This document shows, piece by piece, positions 45,933 to 58,468 of a stretch of 64,000 nt of DNA (the stretch's first letter is position 1; each line of letters opens with the position of its first letter). The position numbers were made by a program, and so were the translations under genes. This DNA comes from Nageia nagi (Eukaryota > Pinophyta), in NCBI GenBank assembly GCA_050084985.1, contig JBITNC010000001.1, forward strand, positions 198,462,001 through 198,526,000, written 5' to 3'. The notes under the pieces were generated by a model. It did no database searches. It was not told the DNA's origin and worked only from the letters and a program-made list of their open reading frames with translations.

Positions 45933-46900
45933 ATGGGAGAATCCTTTTTACCCAAACACATTTTTTACGGTTCCAACTTTGGTATTTGGGAACCTTGAAT
46001 GAGAGCTGAATTGCAAGCAAGAAAGCTTTGGCAAACATTGAATAAGAACCTTGTACCTTCTACAGATGAGAAGGCACTAGAGGCTTACAACACAAAGAAT
46101 GAGTTGGCAACCTTCATGATCTTCTGTGTAGTTTCAGATGATGTGCTCCTGATGATTTCTTCTTCAACCTCAGCAAAGAAAGCTTGGGATAAGCTTAAGC
46201 AAATATACCTTGGTTCAAAGTTTTCAAGAAGGTTTACTATTCTCCAAAAGTTGCTTCAATCTCGTCAAGGGAAAAATGAAAATGTGGCTATCTACTTTAA
46301 CAGAATCATTAACCTTAGGACCCAACTTGTTGCTTGTGGATGCAATTAGATCAATAATGAGTTCATGGTCTTTATCATTCCTCAAAGTCTTTCTTCAAAG
46401 TTTGAAAACTTTGTAACGGTTATGGAAACAAGGCTTGATGATGATGATAAAGAAGTCTTCTCCCTTGAGAACCTTTTTAGACTCCTTTGGAAGCATGAAG
46501 AAACCCTTAACAAAAAAGTGTTGATTTCTTCTTCTAAGGATAAAAATGTTGCTCTTAGAGCAACCAAAACTTCTTTCTAGAAGAAGTTCAACCATCAAAA
46601 GAAATCTTATCTCTCTTCTTCTAAAAGGTTTGAGAAAAGAGGCAATGGCTACAACAACAGCAAGAACAATGGCAACAACGGCAACAACATGAACAACAAC
46701 AGTAGGAACAATGGCAATAACAACCACTTCAAGCAAAGAGATGGAAAAGGCAAAGCAAACAATCCATATCTTAAAAAAAAGTTTGATGGTAATTATAACT
46801 ATTGTGGCATCCAAGATCACAAAGTAGTTGATTGCTACAAAAAGAAAAAAGAGGAAAAGAACAAAGGCAATGAAAATGTAAAGAACTTTAAAAGAAAGAA
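45933..46900 (+). pseudogene. gag: Copia gag (A), broken
   Basis: Start ATG at 45933 (MGESFLPKH). The capsid region carries LWQTLNKN, DEKALEAY, SAKKAWDKLKQIYLG and a downstream VMETRLDDD. Stops include TGA near 45994 and TAG at 46348. An Asn-rich tract (46660-46735) precedes a zinc knuckle at about 46797-46835. Its first Cys is Tyr (YNYCGIQDH), whereas B keeps NCNFCGIQGH. Non-functional. Confidence 0.8.
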
Positions 46901-47225
46901 GAATATTCAAGCTGGTTTTGTTGCGGCGCTCTACTCCATGTCTCGCTCTTTTTCGTCTGATTGGATTGTTGATTCTGGTTGCACTAATCACCTATATTTT
47001 GAAAAGGAAAAGTTTGAGAACTTTCATAAGTACAGAAAAGATGCGGTTGTCATAGGTGATAACTCTACCCTTGAAGTCCAAGGAATTGGGAGTGTGTTGA
47101 TTCATGGAAAGGTTTTTGAAAATGTTCTCTATGTTCCTAAGTTAATAATGAACCTTCTCTCTATGATCCAAGTTGCTAGAAAAGGGTACTCTTTTGAGTT
47201 CGACTCTCAATCATGGTGCATTTAA
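46900..47225 (+). pseudogene. pol: Copia protease (A)
   Basis: WIVDSGCTNHL carries the intact DSG active site and the NH-type motif of copia proteases. FENVLYVPKLIMNLLS is the conserved tail. It stays in frame with the gag tail and ends at a TAA at 47223. Confidence 0.8.
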
Positions 47226-47252
47226 AAAAGTCTTGCCACGGTTAAAAGATCA

Positions 47253-48250
47253 GTGAAAGATGATCTCTACATTGTAGATCAAGTTCCATCAAAGATGTGT
47301 CGTGCTACAAGTGTATATTCTAAAGAAAATCTTTGGCACCAACATTTAGGGCACTTTAACCAAAAGAGTATTCAAGTTATGAAAGACCAAAAACTTGTGA
47401 AAGGTTTCCCTTCAATTTCTCTTTCGGTTGGTCTATGTGAGAAGTGCATTCTTGGCAAGATGCATACACAAAAGTTTGAAAAAGATAAGGCAACAAGAGC
47501 ATCTCAACCTCTTCAACTTGTGCATTCAGATTTGATGGGTCCGTTTCAGACTAAATCACTTGTAGGAGCATCTTACGTCTTGCTATTCATTGATGACTTT
47601 AGTAGGATGATCTTTGGGTATCTACTTGAGCACAAGGATCAAACTTTTGAGAGTTTTAAATTTTTTAAGGCCTTTGTTGAGAATAAAACTAATTTGAAAA
47701 TCAAGATGTTGAGATCAGATAATGGGAGAGAATATAACAGCAATAAATTCAATGACTATTATGCTAAGTATGGAATCAAGAGGCAGTTTACAATTCCATA
47801 CACTTCTTAGCAGAACGGTGTTGCCGAAAGGAAAAACAAAACAATTATGGAAACGGCTAGATGCATGTTGGGTAATCTTTCTAGTTTCTTATAGGGTGAA
47901 GCTATGAGCATAGATATTTACACCTTGAATAGGTGTCCCACAAAAGCCGTTCAGGACAAAACTCCTTTTGAGGTATGGTCAAGAAGAAAACCTAACATTT
48001 CACACCTTAAGGTGTTTAGTTGTGAAGCATTCTCCTACATTGTTTTTAAGAAAAGGAAAAAGTTAGACAAAAGAGCTGAAAATGCATCTTTGTGGGTTAT
48101 GACAGTCAGCATAGAGACTACAGGCTCTACTCTCCATCCTACAAAGCTATGTTTGTTTCAAGGGATGTAAAGTTCAATGAACTTCTTGATGAATCTGCTT
48201 CTAATGAGGATGTTGATGATCCAAAGGACTCTTCAGTTGCACCTAGCTAG
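47253..48250 (+). pseudogene. pol: Copia integrase (A)
   Basis: Zinc-binding His residues in LWHQHLGHFN and Cys residues in CEKCILGK. Catalytic core: HSDLMGP (first Asp), MLRSDNGREY (second Asp) and NGVAERKN (Glu). TAG replaces Gln at 47808-47810 before NGVAE, and TAG replaces Trp at 47892-47894. A frameshift lies near 48100. The SRDVKFNE motif and an acidic linker follow. Confidence 0.85.
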
Positions 48251-49825
48251 TTAGATATTGATGTAGACAAGTCACCTCAGGAACAAAATTCTCCAACACA
48301 AAAGGTAACAAGGAGCATGACCTTGAACAAATCTTTATTTGCCAAGATTGATAACAAGCATGAGCACTCAACCTTCAAAGATGCTTCTAAGCATGAGTGC
48401 TAGATGGAAGCCATGAAAATGGAGTATGAAGCGCTTATGAAAAATGAAACTTGGGATTTGGTTTTTTATCCCAATGAGAAGAATGTGATCAATAATAAGT
48501 GGATCTATAAGGTCAAGTTCAATTCAGTTGGGAATATTGAGAAATACAAGGCAAGGTTAGTAGCCAAAGGTTTTGCTCAAAAATACGGTGTAGATTATGA
48601 GGAAACCTTTGCTGCTGTGGCAAAGATGCTTACTGTGAGAATTATCCTTGCTCTTTTTGCAGCTCAAGGATGGAAAGTTTTTCAACTTGACGTCAAAAGT
48701 GCATTTCTCAATGGTGACTTAGATATGGAAATCTTCATGAATCAACCAGAAGGGTTCATTGTGAAAGGTAAAGAGTCCTTTGTGTGCAAGCTAAAGAAGT
48801 CATTATATGGATTTAAACAAGCACCTAGAGCCTGGTACAAGAAGATTTCAGGGTATTTTGCAGACATTGGTTTCTCCAAATGTTTTTCTGACTCCGATTT
48901 ATATGTGCTCACTCAAGGAAAAGACTTGGTCTTGATTCTCCTTTATATGGATGATCTTCTGATAATTGGGAATAATAATAAAATCATTCAAAAGTGCATA
49001 TCCAAACTTAAAGCAACGTTTGAAATGATTGATCTTTGTCTCTTGCACTACTATCTTGGAATACAAGTGTATCCATACAAGGATTGTACTTATCTTAGTC
49101 AATCTAAGTATATATCAGACATCTTGCAGAAGTTTGGAATGGAATGTAGATATGTTGCAATCCTAGTCTCTCCTGGAATCACTATTTCTCTGAGCTCCAA
49201 CTCTCGATTAGCTGATGCTACAACTTATAGACGATTAATTGGTAGTCTTTTGTATTTGACTATATATAAACCAGATATTGCCTTTGCAGTGAATTTGATG
49301 GCACGATTCATGCAAAAACCATATGTTGAGCACCTCAATGTTGTTAAGCAAATCTTAAGGTATGTTGTAGGGACTAAAGATCTTGTTTTCAAGTATTATA
49401 AGTTGCTTTCGTTTGTTCTCTCTGGATTCTCAGATTTTGACTATGGAGGAGATAGAGATGACAGAAAATCAATCTATGCGTATGTGTTTAGCATTGGTTC
49501 AAGTGCTATCTCTTGGGCTTCCAAGAAGCAGCCTACTGTTTCTCTTTCCACCACAGAAGCTGAATACGGTGCCATGTCTGTTGCAACCCAAGAAGCCATT
49601 TAGCTAAGGCATCTTCTGAAAGAAATCGAGTATGAACAAGGTGGCTCATCTTTGATTTCTTCAGACAATCAGTCAGCTATTTCTTTGGCTAAGAATCCTA
49701 TGTTCCATCTGAAAACAAAACATGTGGAAATCCATGCCAATTTTATCAGAGAAAAGGTTCTTGATGGCATCATACACTTGGAGTTTTGTCCATCCACCTT
49801 GAACTCCGCAAGCTCAATTCTGTAA
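48251..49825 (+). pseudogene. pol: Copia reverse transcriptase/RNase H (A)
   Basis: The longest open frame in the window (48404-49603, 399 codons). Landmarks: [44 protein letters not shown], catalytic LLYMDDLLI, LHYYLGIQV, LIGSLLYLT, and RNase H YGGDRDDRKS, SISWASKKQ and DNQSAISLAKN. TAG at 49603-49605 replaces the Trp kept in B. It would synthesise element cDNA. Confidence 0.9.
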
Positions 49826-50474
49826 GCATAGGGATGCTATCGGGTTGGTGAAGTTGCCCTCAAGGGAGGGTGAAGTTTGAATTCTTGTGTTGAATTTATG
49901 TTTGTGATGACAACTTCATTCCTAGAAGGATTTTGTGTTGTATAGTGTTGATTTTGTTGTACACCTTTGTGGTAAGTTCGCTCTGCGTGAGGAACTTGTA
50001 CAAATTTTTAAAAGCAAAAAAATTGGCCAATCTAGCACTGTTTAGTTATCCATGTGTGAGGAACTTGTATGTGCATGCTCTATTTTGTAATGATAATCAA
50101 CACATATTTTATATACAGCAGGTGACTATGAGTTTTGGCTTGGCATCTTCGTAATGACTTATAGTGCACCATTGATCAATTCATGATGGCATTTGAGTGA
50201 TTCATCTATCTTTGTTGATATGAATATGTTGCATCTAACTGATCTTGTTATTTGAGCTGCTTATGACTTGCACATTCCTTTGAGATTGCAGGCTACTTAC
50301 CTTAGTTATGTAGACTCTTGGAGACTCTTCATAACTTCCAGTTGGATGACTACTTCATGTACATTGAAACCAATTGTGGTTAATGATCGTATTTGACAAA
50401 GTAGTGAATCTCAAACTAAATTTTTCTTACTTCACAAATATGTAAAAAGTTCTCATCTCTGTTGTATCTGTTTG
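49826..50474 (+). other. 3' tail of A, to the insertion point of B
   Basis: Non-coding tail matching the minus-strand segment 50971-51700 of B. It ends in GTTTG (50470-50474), the left copy of B's target duplication; the tail resumes at 58969. Confidence 0.7.
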
Positions 50475-50970
50475 TAAGAGAATTGCACTATAACATAAAC
50501 AATCATAAATTCTCAAGATCACATGAAAGCTCACAAATCTCATCTTACAAACTCACAAAGCAATCTCCCAACACAACACAAGATGTAAGTGGTTCCTCCA
50601 ACTAAGAGTGCATCCACTAACTAGATCTTTACTTCAATCACAAATACAATTCTCTTACAATCCTCCTAATCTCAACTCTTATGCTCTATCCTATAACATA
50701 ACTTTACTCCACAATTGATGTATAATCGTAAAGAGAGAGCCTTCTATTTATAGGTCAAAATCCCTCTTTGGATCACCTTCTTATCCAATGTACAAAAGCA
50801 TGACATGCACATCTTTTTACCCAAAGGGCATGCTCATAACATGGAGTGTAGGACAAATTACATTATCATATTCACTTAAATATTTAAGGTATCAAGTGAT
50901 ACCCTTAAGTATTAATGAACTTAGAAGATTATTACAAAATCTTTACAATAATGCATTATACATTCCAACA
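50475..50970 (-). repeat. 3' LTR of B
   Basis: 496 bp, minus-strand start TGTTGGAATG, end ...CTCTTA where the 5' LTR has CTCTCA. TATAAATA at 50745-50752. A GCATTAAGGGGAAG polypurine tract adjoins it at 50971-50984. Confidence 0.9.
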
Positions 50971-51699
50971 CTTCCCCTTAATGCAATATTGGAATAGAGT
51001 GAATAAGAGAGAAGAAAGAGAGAAAGTAAGAGAGCTCCTCCAAACAGGTACAACAGAGATGAGAACTTTTACATATTTGTGAAGTAAGAAAGATCTAATT
51101 TAAGACTCACTACTTTGCCAAATACAATCATTAACCTCAACCCGTTTCAATGTACATGAAGTAGTCATCCAATTGGAAGTTATGAAGAGTCTCCAAGAGC
51201 CTGTATACCTGAGGTAAGTAACCTGCAATTTCAAAAGAACCTGCAAGTCATAGGTAGTTCAAATAACAAGATTAGTTAGATGCAACATATACATATCAAC
51301 AAGGATAGATGAATCACACAAATGCCATCGTAAACTGATCAATGGTGCACTATAAGTCATCACAAAGATGCCATGCCAAAAACTTATAATCACCTGTTGT
51401 ATATAAAACATATGTTGATTATCATTACAAAATAGAGCATGCACATACGAATTCCTCAAATATGGATAACTGAACAATGCCAAAAGACACATAAGAGTTC
51501 CTCACACATGGATAACTGAACAATGCTAGATTGGCCAATCTTTTGCTTTAAAAAATTTGTACAAGTTCTTGACGCAGAACGAACTTACCACGAAGGTGTA
51601 CAACAAAAATCAACACTATACAACACAAAATCCTTCTAGGAGTGAAATTGTCATCACAAACATGAATTCAACATAAGAATTCAAACTTCACTCCCCCTT

Positions 51700-53339
51700 G
51701 AGAGCAACTTCACCAATCCGATAGCATCTCTAAGCTTACAGAACTGAACTTCTAGGAGGGGTTTGGTGAACAAATCAACGGAGTTTAAAGTGAATGGACA
51801 AAACTCTGGGTGTATGATACCATCAAGAACCTTCTCCTTGATAAAATGGGCATGGATTCCATATGTTTTGTTCTCTGATGGAACATAAGACTCTTAGCCA
51901 AAGATATAGCTGATTGATTGTCTGCAGAAATCAAAGATGAGCCACCTTGCTCATACCCGATTTCTTTCAAAAGATACCTTAGCCAAATGACTTCTTGAGC
52001 TGCAACAGACATGGCTCAGTATTTGGCTTTTGTTGTGGAAAAAGAAACAGTAGGCTGCTTCTTGGAAGCCCAAAAGATAGCACCTGAACCAATGCTAAAC
52101 ACATATGTAGAGGTTGATTTCTTATCATCTCTATCTCCCCCATAGTCAAAATCTGAGAATCCAAAGAGAACAAACGAGGGAAACTTAGAATACTTGAGAG
52201 CAAAATCCTTAGTCCCTGCAACATACCTCAAGATTTGCTTAACAGCATTGAGATGCTCAACATATGGTTTCTACATGAATCGTGCCATCAGATTCACTGC
52301 AAAGGCAATATCTAACTTAGATATAGTCAAATACAAAAGACTACCAATTAATTGCCTACAAGCTGTAGCATCAGCTAACTGAAAGTTGGAACTTAGAGAA
52401 ACAGAGATTCTAGGAGAGATTGGGATCGCATCATATCTACACTCCTCCATTCCAAACTTCTGCAAGATGTCTGATATATACTTAGATTGACTGAGGTAAG
52501 AACAATCCTTGTATTGATACACTTGCATTCTAAGATAGTAGTGCAAAAGACCAATATCAATCATTTCAAACGTTGCTTTAAGTTTGGATATGCACTATTG
52601 AATGATTTCAACATTGTTTCCAATTATCAGAAGATCATCCACATAAAGGAGAATCAAGACCACGTCTTTTCTTTGATTGAGCACATACAGATCGGAGTCA
52701 GAAAAAAATTTGGAGAATCCAATGTCTGCAAAGTACCTTGAAATCTTTTTGTACCAGGCTCAAGGTGCTTGCTTAAATCCATATAATGACTTCTTTAGCT
52801 TGCACACAAAGAACTCTTTGCCTTCCACAATAAACAATTCTGATTGATTCATAAAGATTTTCACATCTAAGTCACCATTAAGAAATGCACTCTTAACATC
52901 AAGTTGAAACACTTTCTATCCTTAAGCTACAAAAAAGAGCAAGGATAATCCTCACAGTAGTCATCTTTGCCATGGGAGCAAAGGTTTCCTCATAATCTAC
53001 ACCGTATTTTTGAGCAAAACCTTTGGCTACTAACCTTGCCTTGTATTTCTCAATATTCCCAACTGAATTGAACTTGACCTTATAGATCTACTTATTACTG
53101 ACCACATTCTTCTCATTGGGATAAAAAACCAAATCCCAAGTTTCATTTTTCATAAGCACTTCATACTCCATTTTCATGGCTTCCATCTAGCACTCATGCT
53201 TAGAAGCATCTTTGAAGGTTGAGGGCTCATGCTTGTTATCAATCTTGGCAAATAAAGATTTGTTCAAGGTCATGCTCCTTGTTACCTTTTGTGTTGGAGA
53301 ATTTTGTTCCTGAGGTGACTTGTCTACATCAATATCTAA
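51700..53339 (-). pseudogene. pol: Copia reverse transcriptase/RNase H (B)
   Basis: Minus strand, several frames. Canonical LLYVDDLLI catalytic motif. Other landmarks as in [36 protein letters not shown] and DNQSAISLAKS. Stops where A is open include TGA for Arg in QAPRAW, TAA and TAG in the ALFFVAQGW region, and TAG for Gln near 52273. TAG before the reverse transcriptase (53187-53189) is shared with A. Confidence 0.85.
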
Positions 53340-54350
53340 CTAGCTAGGTGCAACTGAAGAGTCCTTTAGATCATCAACATCCTCATTAGAAGCAGATTCA
53401 TCAAGAAGTTCATTGAACTTTACATCCCTTGAAACAAACATAGCTTTGTAGGATGGAGAGTAGAGCCTGTAGTCTCTATGCTGACTGTCATAACCCACAA
53501 AGATGCATTTTCAGCTCTTTTGTCTAACTTTTTCCTTTTCTTAAAAACAATGTAGGAGAATGCTTTACAACCAAACACCTTAAGGTGTGAAATGTTAGGT
53601 TTTCTTCTTGACCATGCCTCAAAAGGAGTTTTGTCCTGAACGGCTTTTGTGGGACACCTATTCAAGGTGTAAATAGCTATGCTCATAGTTTCACCCTATA
53701 AGAAACTAGAAAGATTACCCAACATGCATCTAGCCGTTTCCATAATTGTTTTGTTTTTCCTTTCGGCAACACCGTTTTGCTAAGAAGTGTATGGAATTGT
53801 AAACTGCCTCTTGATTCCATACTTAGCATAATAGTCATTGAATTTATTGCTGTTATATTCTCTCCCATTATCTGATCTCAACATCTTGATTTTCAAATTA
53901 GTTTTATTCTCAACAAAGACCTTGAAAAATTTAACTCTCAAAAGTTTGATCCTTGTGCTCAAGTAGATACCCAAAGATCATCCTACTAAAGTCATCAATG
54001 AATAGAAAGACGTAAGATGCTCCTACAAGTGATTTAGTCTGAAACAGACCCATCAAATCTGAATGCACAAGTTGAAGAGGTTGAAATGCTCTTGTTGCCT
54101 TATCTTTTTCAAACTTTTGTGTATGCATCTTGCCAAGAATGCACTTCTCACATAGACCAACCGAAGGAGAAATTGAAGGCAAACCTTTCACAAGTTTTTG
54201 GTCTTTCATGACTTGAATACTTTTGTGGTTAAGGTGCCATAAACGATAATGCCAAAGATTGCCTTTAGAATACACACTAGAAGCAAAACACATCTTTAAT
54301 GGAACTTGATTCACAATGTAAACGTTATCTTTTATAGATTCTTTAACCAA
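53340..54350 (-). pseudogene. pol: Copia integrase (B)
   Basis: CEKCILGKMH, HSDLMGL, MLRSDNGREY and the region before the third acidic residue match A. TAG codons at 53780-53782 and 53696-53698 are at the same positions as in A, and so is the TAG at 53340-53342 in the linker. Frameshifts lie near 53930 and 53680. Confidence 0.85.
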
Positions 54351-54374
54351 AGTGGCAAATCCTTTCTTAATGCA

Positions 54375-54700
54375 TCAAGATTGTGAGTCGAACTCAAAAA
54401 AGTACCATTTTCTAGCAACTTGAATCATGGAGAGAAGGTTCATCATTAACTTAGAAACATAGAGAATATTTTTAAGAACTTTTCTGTAAATCAGCACACT
54501 CCTAATTCCTTGGACTTCAAAGGTAAAGTTATCACCTATCACAACCACATCTTTTCTATACTTGTGAAAGTTCTCAAACTTTTCCTTTTCAAAGCATAGG
54601 CAATTAGCGCAACGAAAATCAACAATCCATTTAGACGTAAAAGAGCGAGACAAGGAGTAGAGCACTGCAGCAAAATCAGCTTGAATATTCTTCTTTCCTT
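54375..54700 (-). pseudogene. pol: Copia protease (B)
   Basis: Matches A's protease, but the active-site stretch reads WIVDFRC instead of WIVDSGC, so the catalytic motif is lost. Confidence 0.75.
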
Positions 54701-55637
54701 TGTAGTTTTTTACATTTCCATTGTCTTTATTCTTTTCCTCTCTTTTCTTTTTGTAGCAATCAACTTCTTTGTGACCTTGGATGCCACAAAAGTTACAATT
54801 ACCATCAAACTTTTCTTTAAGATAAAGATTGTTTGCTTTGCCTTTTCCATCTCTTTGCTTGAAGTGGTTGTTGTTGTTGTTCCTGTTGCTGTTGCTACTG
54901 TTGTTGTTGTTGTTGCCATTGTTCCTACTGCTGTTGTAGCCATTGCCTCTTTTATCAAATCTTTTGGAGAAAGAAATATAAAAAGTTCTTTTGATGGTTG
55001 AACTTCTTCTTGAAAGGAGTTTTGGTTGCTCCAAAAGCAACGTTATTATTCTTAGGAGAAGAAATCAACACCTTATTGTTAAAGGCTTCCTCATGCTTCA
55101 AAAGGTGCCTAAAAAAGTTTTCAAGGGAGAAGACTTCTTCATCATCAAGCCTTGTTTTCATAACCGTTACAAAGTTTTCAAACTTTGAAAAATGATAAAA
55201 ACTATGAACTCATCATTGATCCAATTGCACCTACAAGCAACAAGTTGGGTCCTTAGATCAATGATTTTGTTCAAGTAGATAGCCACATTTTCATCTTCTC
55301 CTTGATGAGATTGAAGCAATTTTTAGAGAATGATAAACATTCTTGAAAAATTTGAACCAAGATAGATTTGCTTAAGCTTATCCCAAGCTTCCTTTGCCGA
55401 GGTTGAAGAGGAAATCATCAAGAGCACATCATCTGAAATTGCATGGTAAATCATGGAGGTTGCCAACTCATTCTTTGTGTTGTAAGCCTCTAGTGCCTTC
55501 TCATCTGTAGGAGGTACAAAGTTCTCATTCATTGTTCGCCAAAGCTTCCTTGCCTGCAATTCAACCCTTATCTGTGGTTCCCAAATCCTAAAGTTGGAAC
55601 CATCAAGAATGTGTTTGGGTAAAAAGGATTCTCCCAT
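54701..55637 (-). pseudogene. gag: Copia gag (B)
   Basis: Starts MGESFLPKH at 55637. The capsid part is open to a TAA at 55323 (IIL stop, Gln in A). A frameshift follows, then an Asn-rich tract encoded by GTTGTT repeats (54865-54930, plus strand). The zinc knuckle CNFCGIQGHKEVDC is intact. Confidence 0.8.
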
Positions 55638-57310
55638 TTGCTACCCAAGAATGTGAAATATAATAAGCATGTGGTTTAAAAAACAACATTAAATGTTAAG
55701 TTTTAACCAAGTAAATAATACATGTTACATTTAACACTGAGACATACTTGATTTGATTCATAAATGCAAATGTTTTACAATTCAAATAATCCATATACGC
55801 AAATACATTTCTCATCTCAAGAACCGTAGATGTAGAGTGATATTGTTGTGGCTTGTTTTTTTGTTTAAAATTAAGTCTTCACCTGGATGCCCATACAAGA
55901 GGAGCCCAAGTACTACCAATCCTCAACCAGTTCACTTTGGTCAGTTTTATACTTTTTCACAAGAAAAAGTACCTACTATTTTCTAAGGTTATGACGTTTA
56001 TTGGATCGGCCAAATTATTAATCTTGATTGGGTTTCAAGTTGTCCTCCTAGGTTATCAGGATAATCTCTGAATGGACATGTGGACATGTGGTATCACTAC
56101 ACACATATCTGTCCACCTATTGGAGTTATGTCCAGACCAACAGAGAACTTAGAGGCAATTGAGAAGTACCAACTTTTCACCATTTGGATCGTCGGACTTA
56201 AAAGCTCCAGTCTGCCTATCCTCACATCATGGCTCTCCAAACAAGTCATATTGCAGAATGTACATTCGGATGTGTTCATTTTAGAGGGTTGCTCATATCA
56301 ATGTTTGTGTTTTTGTTTGCATAAGCAAATAAAGCAAAAGACAAAACATGAAGTAAAGAACATAAATAAAACATCATCTATTTAAAAATTTGAAACCTAA
56401 GTGTCCAATGAGCTTTGTTTACCAACCCCTAAAGGACACCTTTACATCATTCCTAATTTTGCACAAATCCATTCTTGCATAAGTAGATTGCATCATAACT
56501 TAAGATTTTAAGCATGCATTATTTGACTTAAAAAACTTAAGTATCTATCTTAAATTTTAAGTCCTTAAGCATTTATCACCAAAAATTAATTTCTAAGCAA
56601 GTATTAAGCATGCATAAAATTTAAGTACTAAGCATGCATTTATTAACTTAACAAATAAGTATTAAGCATGCATTTAATTTAAAATTTAAGTACTAAGCAT
56701 AAGTATGCATCATTTTAACTTAAAAGTATGCATCTAAAAATGCACTATTTAACTTAACAATTTTAAGTAAAGAAATATATCTTTTAATTTAAAATAAATT
56801 GAAATACTTAACAAATAAGTACTATGGATTTAACTTTTAAGTAGTAAGCATTTACTTAAAATTTTAAGCTCTAATCATTAACTTAAAAAATTAAGTAAGC
56901 ATCATGTTTTAAACTTTAAGAAAAAAATTCATACAAATTCCTCTTTTTTTGCTTAAAGTTGTACCCCTAAAGATAACATACTTAGCTTAACTTAATACTT
57001 TATTCTTAAAAGTATTTTGCATGCTAAAAAAAATTATACTCAAAAAAATATTTTTAAATGAGGGCATTTAATAGCAATGATGCATTTTTTATTATCTTTT
57101 TACTCTAAAGTAATGTAATAATACCAAGAATGACAAAGCTTTAAAAACTTGGAGTATAAGAGTTGCTAAAAGCATTTAAAAAAAGGTTGTTTGCAAGCAA
57201 GCAAAAAAAGGAATTAAATGCCTAAAGGGTATATGTTGCTTCTAAGTGGCTTGCAAGTAATAAATTGCATCAACAAACAAAATTAAATGTGAACCCCCTT
57301 TTGTTAAAGC

Positions 57311-57727
57311 CTAGGTAAGAGAACAAAAAAGGCGGCATTGCAAAGGAGGTGGTTGTACATAGAACAACGCACATAGGAGAGCCACGCATGGTGGTCTACG
57401 GTCTGTCAAGCATCGGGTAGAACCAGTGGAAGCAGGCCAGTGGCTAATGGGAGGAGCGCGGAGGTCGGCAGGAGATCTAAGGTCCAAACACGGCAAGAAG
57501 AAGTGCGATGGAGGTGAGGCCACAAGTGGAGGGCTCGCAACAAAGCCATTGCCAAGGGGGGAGCCATGGGTGTTGAGGAAGCCTCCGGAGTAGGAGATTG
57601 AGGGAGAAGCAAGGAGGGAGCTATGAGGGGCAGCCTGTGGAAACCGAGGAGTCCACGAGGTTCGTGGGGTGTGGTCGGGCATTGTCGACTGCGAAGGAGG
57701 GGTGTGGTCGGGCATTGTCAGCTGCAA
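57311..57727 (-). CDS. Pro/Ser-rich hypothetical ORF in B leader
   Basis: 138 codons, ATG to stop on the minus strand, inside the GC-rich island. The product is rich in Pro, Ser and His, with a repeated MPDHTP near the start. No domain recognised. The leader of A has no equivalent, so it could be captured host sequence or chance openness in GC-rich DNA. Expression is not shown by anything I see. Confidence 0.25.
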   Translation of the reverse strand: MQLTMPDHTPPSQSTMPDHTPRTSWTPRFPQAAPHSSLLASPSISYSGGFLNTHGSPLGNGFVASPPLVASPPSHFFLPCLDLRSPADLRAPPISHWPASTGSTRCLTDRRPPCVALLCALFYVQPPPLQCRLFCSLT

Positions 57728-57752
57728 AGGAGGGTGTGGTCAGCTACGAAGG
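57664..57752. repeat. 33-bp tandem repeat in the GC-rich island
   Basis: Three units of about 33 bp beginning GGTGTGGTC, with GCATTGTC and GCGAAGGAGG landmarks, the last shortened. The period is a multiple of three and falls partly within the Pro/Ser-rich ORF, giving its repeated peptide. Confidence 0.7.
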
Positions 57753-58452
57753 AGAACTAGTTGGGGTTTGGCCGACCAACACCGGTCAACCTCCCCTCAC
57801 CAATGTTTTCCACAAAATTTATTCAAGAAATATATATATATTTAAGATATATACTTCTTTTTTAAAAAAATAAAAATAAAAATCTGATCTATTATGTTAA
57901 AAAATATCAGATTTTAGAAAAAGATAGATTAAAAAAAAATTTCCCTTTTTTGTTGAACACAAAAAACAATGTAGTAAAGTGTACTTACATTCAAATTTTT
58001 TTGGTTAGTAACAAAATAGTTGAAATAAAAACTTGTAAAATACAACTATTTGATAAAAGAACTAAGGTAGGCAAAACTTTAATATAAAAATTTTTCAAAA
58101 ACTAATTGCATATAATTTTTGAAGGAAAAAAAATTAATATATTTTTACTTCAATACATAATAAAACCTTAAAAAAAAAAGATATGCAAAATTATAGCAAT
58201 AGGTAATCTTAAACAATTGCAACTAACAATAAGACATGTTAGTATACAAAAAAAATTACAAAATAGATTGCTATTTTAAGCAAATTTTGTCATAAACAAA
58301 GACTATCACAACACAAGATATGTTCGTAACATAATGCAATAATCCATAAGATAACAAAAAAAATGAGGTAAATTATACTTTATATTAGTTTTACGTCAAC
58401 AATGGGGATCACCAAGATGTAGTTTCCACACCAAGAATAAGAGCTTTCACAC

Positions 58453-58466
58453 CCACTCTGATACCA
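58453..58466 (-). promoter_or_regulatory. Primer-binding site of B
   Basis: Minus strand TGGTATCAGAGTGG, two bases after the LTR end; complementary to plant initiator-Met tRNA. Confidence 0.85.
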
Positions 58467-58468
58467 AA

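Larger units (their letters stand above)
55638..58452 (-). other. Leader of B, unusually long and heterogeneous
   Basis: 2.8 kb between primer-binding site and gag. Three zones: low-complexity AT (57800-58400), a GC-rich island (57340-57790), and an AT-rich run with many AAGCATGCATTTA/ACTTAA words (56490-56960). Apart from the island's 138-codon minus ORF it has no coding signal. Confidence 0.55.

Noticed and set aside
46395-46991. 198-codon minus-strand ORF rich in Val, Ile and Phe, membrane-like
   Set aside because: Antisense of the Asn/Lys-rich gag tail of A; reverse complements of such codons give hydrophobic runs. The same artefact occurs at 54681-55001 in B.
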